Part shown: piece by piece, positions 26,077 to 34,700 of the stretch
Layout of the letters: every line of letters starts with the position of its first letter
Numbering within the stretch: the stretch's first letter is position 1
Assembly: GCA_020630955.1 (NCBI GenBank)
Contig: JAHDIE010000035.1
Location: 1-38,267, forward strand
DNA: 38,267 nucleotides
DNA from: Saprospiraceae bacterium
GTDB lineage: Bacteria > Bacteroidota > Bacteroidia > Chitinophagales > Saprospiraceae
Reading direction: 5' to 3'
The notes under the pieces: model-generated
What the model saw: the letters and a program-made list of their open reading frames with translations, nothing else
What the model was told of the DNA's origin: nothing
Databases searched by the model: none
Program-made: the position numbers and the translations under genes

Positions 26077-27639
26077 ATGAGAACAGCTATTACCGCTTTT
26101 TTTGCTATCGCAGCATTGTCATTATTATTTTCACAAGAAGTAGAATTGTTTGCAGATTATAATTTGGGTGCAGAGGATAGTTTCAGTAACTGGAATTATC
26201 AAGGTATTGAATTTAATGGTAAACTAATATTACCAATCATTGATTCAAATCTTGGCGAAGAGTTGGGAGTAATAGAAAACGGTGAGTTGAGGGTTTTGAA
26301 AGATATATACGAAGGAGGGGAAGGAAGCCTTCCTTTTGGATTTACGATTTATAAGAGCGAATTATATTTTACTGCAGTAGATGAAGTAAATGGTGCGGCA
26401 ATTTGGAAAACAGACGGTACAGAAGTCGGAACCATGATGTTTTTTGACCCAGGGGAAAGTCAATGGTCTGAACCACGGTATTACATTAAGGCTGAAAATG
26501 GTTGGCTTTATTATGGTTATGGTGAAAAAATTTTTAGAACTGATGGGGAAGTGAATGAGGAATTGGAAACTGAGTCGTCACTCTTGCATGAGTTTAATTA
26601 TGATAGTTCTAATTACTGTAAGTATAAAGATGGCATTGCTATTCTTCATAAAAACGACGACTATTCATTTTCTATATATTATATTGATGGAGACCAAGAG
26701 ACAAAATTAGGGACAACTCAAGAAACTGAATTTTTTGCTGATGGTTATAGTTTGCTACCAGTGTCAAACGGACTTAGTTTTACTATCAATGATTCGGATG
26801 TTGATGGGATCTATGTTTATGATGAAGATGCAGAATCTATCGAACGTATTTCAGTTGGATGGAATTATATAAGTTCTCGTCGGACAATAAATTTATCTGA
26901 TGAAAGAAATATTTGTTTCTTTTTTGGAGAAGGTGCTTATTCTATCAATGGAATTGAAGGGGAGGAGGAAGCTTTGCATGAAAGTCCAGAATTATCTTTT
27001 TTGGCAGGATTTCCTGTTTTGCACGGCAAATATTTAGAAAATGCTTGTTTTGTTTATGATGAAGGGACCTTTGGTGAAAATTATTTGATCCATACCAACG
27101 GATTCGAGAGTGGTACTACAATAATCAAGGAATTAAAACCATACCAATCGGAAATGATTGTTTACAATAAATATGGTTTTATTGCTGAAGGGGTTTCAAA
27201 TGGATTTGAGCCAATTCTTAGCAAGGTTGATTTGGTTACTGGGGAAGTGGAGTCTATTTACAATTTTGAAGAAAGTTCAAATGTTATCGGGTCAGTTAGA
27301 CCGATAGCTGTGCTTGATGATTATTTATATTTTTTAAGCGGCCTTGACCCAACCGTTGGAATGGAAATGTATAGAATTAAATTGGATTTAATGGTGTCTT
27401 TGGCTGATACAGAAAAAAATGAATTGTCCATTTTGCAACACGATAATCAGTTTGTGGTGAAATCAACATCTGGAAATGAAATAGATGTATCAATTTATAA
27501 TACAGTAGGACAGAATGTGGGTCATGTAAAAACTAGATCAAATGAAATGTTTCAGCTTAACCTTAGTGAAGGCTGTTATTTCTTACATGTTACTGCACAA
27601 AATAATAGCCATACTAAATTGGTGTTTATTAGAAGTTAA
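26077..27639 (+). CDS. T9SS-secreted protein with ELWxxDGT-like motif
   Basis: A 520-residue protein with a signal peptide ending LLFSQ. Propeller-like repeats run through the body; the clearest ELWxxDGT-type motif is AIWKTDGTEVGTMMFF (about 108-123), with a weaker FRTDGEV nearby, and later blades keep the strand pattern (FIAEGVSNGFEPILSKVDLV). The last 80 residues form a type A sorting domain (VSIYNTVGQNVGH, then LSEGCYFLHVTAQ and KLVFIRS), without the usual PNP. It is exported by the T9SS and probably anchored on the cell surface. Function is unknown. Confidence 0.8.
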   Translation: MRTAITAFFAIAALSLLFSQEVELFADYNLGAEDSFSNWNYQGIEFNGKLILPIIDSNLGEELGVIENGELRVLKDIYEGGEGSLPFGFTIYKSELYFTAVDEVNGAAIWKTDGTEVGTMMFFDPGESQWSEPRYYIKAENGWLYYGYGEKIFRTDGEVNEELETESSLLHEFNYDSSNYCKYKDGIAILHKNDDYSFSIYYIDGDQETKLGTTQETEFFADGYSLLPVSNGLSFTINDSDVDGIYVYDEDAESIERISVGWNYISSRRTINLSDERNICFFFGEGAYSINGIEGEEEALHESPELSFLAGFPVLHGKYLENACFVYDEGTFGENYLIHTNGFESGTTIIKELKPYQSEMIVYNKYGFIAEGVSNGFEPILSKVDLVTGEVESIYNFEESSNVIGSVRPIAVLDDYLYFLSGLDPTVGMEMYRIKLDLMVSLADTEKNELSILQHDNQFVVKSTSGNEIDVSIYNTVGQNVGHVKTRSNEMFQLNLSEGCYFLHVTAQNNSHTKLVFIRS

Positions 27640-27645
27640 TTTAAA

Positions 27646-28512
27646 TTATTTCAAATAATCAAAGGTGTTAACCATTTCGTACTTTGGACTTCTGCTTAAA
27701 AAATCTCTAAAGAAAGCGGTGTGACTGGCTCCCATCAGAATAAATACTCTGTCATTTACATCTAAATTTATACGATTTAAATTTGCATACATTCTCAAGT
27801 TTCTTTGGTAGTATTTTGCAGCTTCATCTGCTCCTTCGAAACCGGTTTCACTTCCTACATGAGACAACATGTCAGCATTAACAGCAATGAGAAAATCTAA
27901 GTATTGATCAGTATTTGTTTGTATTAAATTTTCTTCTAACGTTAATTTGCTTTCGTCTGTAATAAAATCTGGGTAATAATTAATAGGGTTTTGGTAGTAT
28001 TGGTCATGCCAGGTTGAATCAATATGGTTTTTAATTTGACTTCCAATTTTATAATTGTAACTCATTTTATGATCTATCCCGTAAATCCTTTTAACCTTAG
28101 AAAGTCGCCCTATCTCATAAGCTAATAATTCTGTCTCAGTTGGGTGTTCGAAATTCATATCTGGGTTTGCTAAATAGGAGTTGTATTCAGTTTGTAGCTT
28201 TTCATTATATCCAGGAACGCTTTCAACCAATATTACGGTTGGATTGAATTTCGATAATTTTTTAGCAATGGCATGTGCTTGACGCTTATTGTCAGCATCG
28301 TGTTCATCAAACTCAGTTGAATTTTCATCAGATGTATAACCAAAGTGAAAGGTGCCAAAATTTAAAATTTGGATTTTTTCACTAACATCTTTTGGACCCT
28401 GCTTGTCATTCATTTCTGCTTGAGTCGTACTGGTACTGGTGGTAGAAATGTTTTCTTTGCAGCTTATTAGCAACAAGGCCACAGCTAGAAGAGTAATTTT
28501 AATATTGTTCAT
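27646..28512 (-). CDS. DUF5694 lipoprotein (TraB/ChaN-like fold)
   Basis: The start is the ATG at 28512 (288 residues, MNNIKITLLAVALLLISC, Cys18); an ATG 36 bases upstream adds a polar extension before the signal. The domain shows ILNFGTFHFGY, a strand NPTVILVESVP with the conserved Glu, IYGIDHK and, near the end, VFILMGASHTAFFRDFLS. This layout resembles DUF5694, related in motif order to the TraB/ChaN/TIKI metal-dependent fold. It may be a metalloprotein hydrolase at the outer membrane, but no activity is proven. It converges on the T9SS gene, with six bases between stops. Confidence 0.72.
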   Translation of the reverse strand: MNNIKITLLAVALLLISCKENISTTSTSTTQAEMNDKQGPKDVSEKIQILNFGTFHFGYTSDENSTEFDEHDADNKRQAHAIAKKLSKFNPTVILVESVPGYNEKLQTEYNSYLANPDMNFEHPTETELLAYEIGRLSKVKRIYGIDHKMSYNYKIGSQIKNHIDSTWHDQYYQNPINYYPDFITDESKLTLEENLIQTNTDQYLDFLIAVNADMLSHVGSETGFEGADEAAKYYQRNLRMYANLNRINLDVNDRVFILMGASHTAFFRDFLSRSPKYEMVNTFDYLK

Positions 28513-28877
28513 AATTTTGTTTTGTGTTTTATGACTAAATATTCCCAATATTCATTGTCCATCCTTTTTTTCGATTATTAATAATATCAATAAAAATTAC
28601 ATTATGAATATGGGTTCGATAAATTAATTCCTGACAATATTTTTTTTTGTAATGAGTTGTTCTAGAAAGACAGTTTATTTAAATAATCTTTTAAATTCAG
28701 AAATGATTTGGAAATAGGTAAGGTTATAATAGTCTAGAATTTGTGTTTTATATCCACATTACCTATCTACATTGGAAAAGTTACAAATGGAGGGTGAGAA
28801 GTTTAAAATTACCTTAGTTAGGAGTTGCTTGTGTAGGCTTTTGGGTTAATAAATTAATTACTATTTTAATAGATTTC
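28513..28877. other. Intergenic region, no gene seen
   Basis: An AT-rich stretch of 365 bases upstream of the DUF5694 gene. No ORF of coding character is visible. An 8-bp inverted repeat (ATAGGTAA at 28714-28721 and TTACCTAT at 28759-28766) is present, but the 37-base loop makes it weak. No exact TAnnTTTG box faces the DUF5694 gene. Confidence 0.5.
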
Positions 28878-30011
28878 TTAAGAAGCTTCTATCACTTTAA
28901 TTAAGGCATCAATATCTTCTGAGGTGTTGAACACATTTACAGATACTCGTATTGATTCACCTCTCTGAGAAACAATGATTTTATTTTTTTTGATGTTTTC
29001 TTGTAATTTTTCTTTGTTGCATTTTTCAGGAACTGGCAATGAAAATAGGTGATTTGAAAAATTCCCATTGTTTTGGATCTTGAGATGAGTGAAGAGTGGA
29101 GCAGTTAATTTTGAGTCATATTCTTGGATTGCTTTTGGAGTCCAATTTAAAATCTGTTGGAGTCCAGCTTTAGCTATTGGCGTCAGAATAAAGTTGCTGC
29201 TTTCACCCATGCTAAACCTGCCGGCATTGCCCTTATAGTTTTTTTCATAACTGGTTAATCCACTGAAGTTTTTGGCGTTGATTCGGTTCATCCATGATTC
29301 TTCTAATGGTGTGCCGTCATAGAAAGTCTCATCGAGATACATAAAGCCCAAGGAGTAAGGACCGAGTAACCATTTGTATGCAGCTGTTACTAAGGCACTA
29401 ATTTTTAATTCTTGTACATCGATTGGTTGGCTGCCAACGGATTGTGTACCATCGACCAACAACTTTGCATTACAGTCTTGGCATTTTTGTCCAATGGCTT
29501 TGAGGTCAAAATAAACGCCGTTAGACCAATGAACAGTTGAAATGATTACAAAGGATGTTTTTTCATTTATTTGTTCAATAATATTTTTATTCCATTGTTT
29601 ACCAATTTCATTACGGTCTGATGTTTTTGGCTCTACGAAGATTAGCTGATTGTCATTTTGTTTACACCATTTTTGGGCTGCAAATACGGCGGATGGAAAC
29701 TCATCTTTTACTGTGACTACATTTCCATTTTTTTTACTTGCGATATTATTTAGAATACTTGCAAATCCATAAGATGTTGAAGAAATTAAGGCAACTTGAC
29801 TGCCTTCGCAATTAACCAATTGTCCATATAAAGTTTTTGTTTCTTCTACTTCATCAAAGAAGTCATGTTCATTCATGTCTGATGGATTTCTACCTCTTAG
29901 CAATGCTTGCATTCCTGCTTCTTCGGCTGACCTTAGCAAGGGACCTTTATAGGCATTGTTGAGGTAGTGAATGTCTGGATGTAATTGGAAAAGATGTTTT
30001 TGGCAATCCAT
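28878..30011 (-). CDS. Class V aminotransferase-fold PLP-dependent enzyme
   Basis: I use the ATG at 30011 (377 residues, MDCQKHLFQLHP), one base after the TfoX-N stop (TAATATG); an ATG five codons upstream overlaps that gene. The fold is class V (cysteine desulfurase/selenocysteine lyase group): IHYLNNAYKGP at the start, LVDGTQSVG with the PLP pyridine-binding Asp187, and AAYKWLLGPYSLGF with Schiff-base Lys213. A cysteine desulfurase active-site Cys loop is not evident. The substrate is uncertain. The tight coupling to the TfoX-N gene implies shared expression. Confidence 0.85.
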   Translation of the reverse strand: MDCQKHLFQLHPDIHYLNNAYKGPLLRSAEEAGMQALLRGRNPSDMNEHDFFDEVEETKTLYGQLVNCEGSQVALISSTSYGFASILNNIASKKNGNVVTVKDEFPSAVFAAQKWCKQNDNQLIFVEPKTSDRNEIGKQWNKNIIEQINEKTSFVIISTVHWSNGVYFDLKAIGQKCQDCNAKLLVDGTQSVGSQPIDVQELKISALVTAAYKWLLGPYSLGFMYLDETFYDGTPLEESWMNRINAKNFSGLTSYEKNYKGNAGRFSMGESSNFILTPIAKAGLQQILNWTPKAIQEYDSKLTAPLFTHLKIQNNGNFSNHLFSLPVPEKCNKEKLQENIKKNKIIVSQRGESIRVSVNVFNTSEDIDALIKVIEAS

Positions 30012-30012
30012 A

Positions 30013-30351
30013 TTAAAGTAATTCATTAAATTCAAGCGCACGTTCAATCCAGAAGTCAAGATCTTCTTCCATGTCAAAGCCATCTGGATCGATAAAGAGG
30101 AAACCTCTCATAGGTTTGCCAGTAAAATCCATTTTGCGGCTACCTGCTTTATTGAGTAGTTCTTCATAGGCAAGTTTGCCAACTCTAACCATAAGACGAT
30201 CTAATTTGGTTTTTTTATCAATATCAATTCCCACACACATTTTTTCATTGACCATAAAAATGAGACCGCCCATCATTTTCTTTTCTTCCAATATCTTAAT
30301 GTGTTTCAATCTGAGTCTGACTCTATCCGCAAGAAATTCACTAAACGCCAT
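30013..30351 (-). CDS. TfoX N-terminal-domain protein
   Basis: A 112-residue protein consisting of the TfoX/Sxy N-terminal domain only: VEEKK-like KILEEKKMMGGLIFMVNEKM followed by KLDRLMVRVG and MRGFLFIDPDGF. The C-terminal domain of proteobacterial TfoX is lacking, as is usual in Bacteroidota. It is one base from the start of the aminotransferase-fold gene. TfoX controls competence in gamma-proteobacteria, but single-domain members have no proven function, so a competence role should not be assumed. Confidence 0.85.
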   Translation of the reverse strand: MAFSEFLADRVRLRLKHIKILEEKKMMGGLIFMVNEKMCVGIDIDKKTKLDRLMVRVGKLAYEELLNKAGSRKMDFTGKPMRGFLFIDPDGFDMEEDLDFWIERALEFNELL

Positions 30352-30577
30352 GGAGATGTTTTTTGTATTGCCAAGATAAGAATAAACCGCTGGAATATAT
30401 TTTAATACAAAATTTTATTGAGTAATCGCAAGGATGCCTAATCCTATTTTTAGTTAAGTGGAACAAAGTCAATTACAAGTCTTCTCATTCTAATTTTTGA
30501 AGCACAAAGTAAGTAGTTTATTCATTGTAGGTTTCTTACTTATGTAAATGAGAGCGATACAGTTAAATTGTTTGTTC

Positions 30578-30627
30578 GAGAGTGGAGTGACTTTATCTGG
30601 TATTTTGAAAGCTCCACTCTCTTTTTT
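30578..30627 (+). terminator. Intrinsic terminator with plus-strand T run and no plus-strand gene
   Basis: GAGAGTGGAG (30578-30587) pairs perfectly with CTCCACTCTC (30612-30621), followed by TTTTTT on the plus strand. The stem abuts the stop codon of the minus-strand SRPBCC gene at 30626 and may serve it, but no minus-strand T run follows. No plus-strand gene ends near here; the nearest ends at 27639. A second hairpin, AAGTAAG (30507-30513) with CTTACTT (30535-30541), lies upstream. The 274-base gap 30352-30625 could hold a small RNA. Confidence 0.65.
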
Positions 30628-31057
30628 ATATTTTCAAATAATTGGTTAATCTTTTATTGATGAAATAATTCCATCCTTCAACACCACTTTCTCTTTTAAA
30701 TTCTGGAACGTCTTTCGGGAAACTTTTAATAACTTTATCTAGCACCGTTAATTCACAATAGTTACCAAAATCTTCGATAGTAAAGATGACCAATCCTTCA
30801 CCCTGGTATTCTTCAAATGTCCATTTAGTTGCTATTTTTTTAAATGGGATGACTTCGATTATTTCCCAAATGTGTGTGAATTTTCGGCCTTCGTTTGTGA
30901 TTAGAAACTGAGTTGTAAATCCTAATTCCGGATTGTAGTCTTCAATAACATCAAAAAACCACATTTGTAATTCTTCTAGGTTGGTCAGTGCATTCCAAAG
31001 TTTCTCTTTTGAAATATTAAGCCGTTGCTTTAGGATAATAGGTTCTTGAATATTCAT
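30626..31057 (-). CDS. SRPBCC (AHSA1/START-like) domain protein
   Basis: The start is the ATG at 31057 (143 residues, MNIQEPIILKQRL), one base after the stop of the upstream gene; an ATG six codons earlier overlaps it. The pattern NISKEKLWNALTNLEELQMW, FFDVIEDYNPELGF, then WEIIEVIPFKKIATKW and a C-terminal GWNYFINKRLTNYL helix is that of AHSA1-like SRPBCC proteins, with a deep hydrophobic ligand pocket. Ligand is unknown. It is coupled to a small membrane protein. Confidence 0.85.
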   Translation of the reverse strand: MNIQEPIILKQRLNISKEKLWNALTNLEELQMWFFDVIEDYNPELGFTTQFLITNEGRKFTHIWEIIEVIPFKKIATKWTFEEYQGEGLVIFTIEDFGNYCELTVLDKVIKSFPKDVPEFKRESGVEGWNYFINKRLTNYLKI

Positions 31058-31058
31058 G

Positions 31059-31355
31059 TTAAAACAATTTCGCAATTAAAATGTAAAGTAGTCCAATTCC
31101 ATTAATGATAAAACCTATCAAGTATAATATTCTTCTTGTTTCGTTTCTTTTAATTGATATGAAAGCTGTAATAAGCCCTAGAGATTGAATTGACATTAGG
31201 ATGTATAGAAGTACATCATTGTTAACAAAATAATACCTAGATCTAGTGAAGTAAATAAGCAATATCCATGTACTTGCCAAACCAGTGGAAATAATCCCAA
31301 AAGGGGATTTTTGTTTTGGGTTTTCAAGATCTAAAAATTTTTTATCGAGGCTCAT
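31059..31355 (-). CDS. Small membrane protein, three predicted spans
   Basis: A 98-residue protein with a short hydrophilic start (MSLDKKFLDLENPKQKSPFG) and three hydrophobic segments (about 20-36, 47-67 and 75-97), with basic KRNETRR between the second and third, probably cytoplasmic. I recognise no family. It is one base from the SRPBCC gene, so it is probably made in step with it. Confidence 0.65.
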   Translation of the reverse strand: MSLDKKFLDLENPKQKSPFGIISTGLASTWILLIYFTRSRYYFVNNDVLLYILMSIQSLGLITAFISIKRNETRRILYLIGFIINGIGLLYILIAKLF

Positions 31356-31653
31356 ATCAATAGTGGTAATTTATCTCCATAAATGTGATTCAAGGATACG
31401 CATAAATTAGTATTTAAGCTAATGATTACTCTGACTCTTTGTGCAAATCAAGAATCAATAAGACAAATAATTTAGAAATTGAAAACTTAGTGGGTGGAAT
31501 AGGATTGTTGTTTGCGATAGATAATTGTAAGCCAATGCAGAAAAATATTTTAGTGAATCTAAATGCCGAGCAAAATGAAGAGCTTAGGATATTTTGGGCT
31601 ATGAATATATTTACGGAAGTGAAGGTATAAGATAGTCTAGAAACGACAAATCC
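31356..31653. other. Gap with a possible small ORF remnant
   Basis: The plus strand has an open frame ending TAA at 31628-31630 whose last 48 residues look protein-like (LVGGIGLLFAIDNCKPMQKN, LVNLNAEQNEELRIFWAMNI), but no ATG lies in a suitable place, only a TTG at 31439, and it matches no family I know. The minus strand frame across it has no better support. It may be a relic or chance. Confidence 0.25.
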
Positions 31654-31704
31654 CAAAAAAAAAATAAAATAGCGATCCCAAACTTTTCTGCGACCGCTAT
31701 TTTT
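31654..31704 (-). terminator. Intrinsic terminator of the PKD-protein operon
   Basis: AAAATAGCG (31666-31674) pairs with CGCTATTTT (31695-31703) across a 20-base loop. On the minus strand the stem is followed by ATTTTTTTTTT, so it ends the transcript of the gene whose stop is at 31733. Confidence 0.8.
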
Positions 31705-31732
31705 CTAGCATCAACTGGATTGTTTTCCAGTT

Positions 31733-34700
31733 TTATCTTACCAAGGTAATATTCCCTTTTTCGTTTTTATTGTTGCATCCATCGACACTATATTCAATGT
31801 AATATGAGTAAACTTCCGCAGGAGCAATTTGATTTTTGTAAAAGCCATTCCAACCTGTTTGTGGTGTGTCATTGTTATAAATTAATTCGCCCCATCTATT
31901 GTAGATTTTGAATTCTATGATTTCCACACTGTCTTCATTTCCTGGGGCGGTGACTACGTTGAAATAATCATTTCTGCTATCATTATTTGGAGAGAACACA
32001 TTAGGTAATGATCCTTTTTCATCTATTCCAACAAGCATAATTTCCTTTTCGTTGGTATGCTGACATCCTGTTGTATTGTCGGTGACTGTCAAAGATACAT
32101 TGACTGCTCCTGGAGTTTCGTAATCAAAGCTAGGATTCGGTCCCGTGTGAGTTTGATTTTCAAACAACCATTCATAGGTATTTGCACCCAACGAAAGGTT
32201 CTCAAGGGTAAAGCTACCGTTGCAAAATCCTGTTTGATTTAATAAAGCGAAATCGGCAAAGACATTATGAAGATTGATAGGGATGGTTTGTACCAATTCA
32301 CATCCAGTATCTGTTGATCTTAAAATTAAACTGACATTTGTTTGATCAGAAGGTAAATCATAGGCATGCGTTACCGGAGAAATATCATCAGCGGTAATAC
32401 CATCACCAAAATCCCAAGTAAAAGAATTGACATCAACAGTATCAATAATTGAAAGCGAAATTTCTTCTCCAATGCAAACATCAGATTTGTCAATCAAAGC
32501 GTTGCCTTCGGGGCCTATCAATTCAAATGTTTGCATCAATGTGTCAGCGCATCCATAAACTGATCTGACGATCATCGTGGCAGTATAAATTCCTTTGTCA
32601 TAGGAAATAGCTGGGTCTTCAAGACCAGAAGTAATTCCATTGCCAAAATCCCAATTATAAAATACCGGTCCTGAAGATTCGGATAGGTTGGTAAATTCAA
32701 TGGTTTCTGGATGACAAAGTGCTTCAAGCGTATCTGCTGAAGTCATGAAATCTGCAACTGGTGCAGCAATAGCATTAATAATAAGCGTGGTGTCTCCTGT
32801 ACACCCAGACGCGTCTTCGGTAAATGTTAAAACAACTTGGGTTGTTCCTTCCTCCGAGAATGTGATTTCAGGATTTGTATCTGTAGAATTACCATACTGT
32901 TGAAAGTCCCATTCCCATGTTAAAAAGGATCCTTGTTCAGTAAAATCATCTGCAGAAAAAGTGATGGTCTCTCCGGTGCAGACACTTGGGCCTTTGTTAA
33001 CGTGAATTAGGCTGACTGGTTCGTAAAGATCAACCAGCTGTGTAACGCTTTCTTTACAACCAATGGCATCTTCAACTTCTAAGCCAACAAATAGGAGTCC
33101 CAAAGAGTCAAGATCGTTTTCAGTAAAAGTGTAACTTGGGTTTTGTTCAGTTGAGCCAAAACTCCATTCCCAACCAATCAAAGTAGTGTCGCCAATTGAT
33201 TGGTCTTCCAATTGAACGGTATGAGGAAGGCAGAAAGTGCTATCAAGTGGAAATTTAGGATCCATGCCATAAACATTAACCCACTTTGTCTTAGAGTCTT
33301 TGCAACCGTTGATGTCTTCAGTAGTTAGTGTTATAGATTGTCTTCCTCTTGGAAATTGATGTTTCAATGAATCTTCTCCGACTTCTCTTGGGCGGTGATG
33401 TTCGAAAGTCCACAAATATCCTTCATGACAAATATCATGTACATCGATACTTGGTGATGCATCTAGAATATACATTGTAGAGTCGCACATATTTTTGGGA
33501 ACAATAAAATCCGCTTTAATGTCAGTTATATAGACGCTGGTGGTATCAACGTGTGCTGAACAACCAGAAGAAGTATTCTCTGCTCTTAATTCTACAAAGT
33601 GTCTACCTAATGAAGTAAAAGTATGTGAGAAAGATTCTTCGGTTCCTATAAATTCTCCATTGATATACCATTCGAGTTTATCTGCTTCAATACTTTTGCT
33701 TTCAAAATCAACATTGTAAATGTTGTCACAATCTGTTTGGTAACCAATTTTGGCATGAGCTCCATCTATTGTGATTTCTCCAATTCTATCTTCGAAAAAT
33801 ATTAATCCTTCGTATTCAAGGCTAAAAGCCATCGTGAAAGAACCAGGATAAAGAAAGGTGTGTGTAGCAACATCATCCTTCCAGCATTGATTAAATCGTC
33901 CATGGTCCGTATTGAAATGGAAGTCAATTAAGTCTGGAGCAGGATTGTTGTACACAACGGTTCCTTGATCTCCAACACATATTTGTAGATCACCAGTTGT
34001 GTTATTACAAGTTGCTGACCCTATATTGCCTAAGAGATCATCTGAGGAAATAACTTTGATAAGAATTAATTCTGATTCATCGATACAGCCAACATCGTTT
34101 TTGATTGTTAGCCTGACCCAATACTCTCCAACTCCATAAGTGTGCGTATGTTCTAGTTCGTTGGTAAAACTATCAGAGCTACCATCACCCCAATCCCAAA
34201 TTCTTTCTATAATGGCTTGCTCGGAATAGGAATGGTCTTGAAAATTAACGGTTAGGTTGTCTAAGCCAACAATTTGGTCTGGAACAAAAAATGCTTCTGG
34301 TTTTCTAATGACTAAAAAATTATCCGAAGTATCTCGACATCCATACTCTGAAACCACAGCAAGCTGATACTTTAGGGTATCAGGATAATTGACAAAAAAG
34401 GAGTCTCTTTCAGGAGCATCGTAGTCTTTGGTGGCTGAAGGGAGTGTTGTCAAGAAATCAGAACCATCTTCATTCAAGCCAATCCAAGAATAGCTTTGAT
34501 GATTGAGATCTTCTGCTTCTAATAGGACTGTAAACTCATCTCCGCAAGTAATCTCTGGACCAACGTTGAAATTAGAGTTTACTAGATCAACAGATAAGGT
34601 AAAGCTGGTATCTGAGGTACAACCCAAGAATGAGATGGCAGTTAATTTTACTTCATATTGACCAGTTTCAGTCACGGTAATCAATGGGCTAGCAATGTCC

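Noticed and set aside
28714-28766. Inverted repeat ATAGGTAA/TTACCTAT as a hairpin or operator
   Set aside because: The loop is 37 bases and the arms are AT-rich and short; no gene start is close.
30013-30351. Competence regulation by the TfoX-N protein
   Set aside because: Only the N-terminal domain is present and no competence gene is in the window.
28729-31648. Short similarity AAGGTTATAATAGTCTAGAA versus a copy near 31624
   Set aside because: About 20 bases with indels in AT-rich DNA is within chance and there is no flanking mobile structure.
31426-31656. Minus-strand open frame of 76 codons
   Set aside because: It lacks a family, overlaps the more protein-like plus-strand frame and runs into the terminator stem region; neither is well supported.
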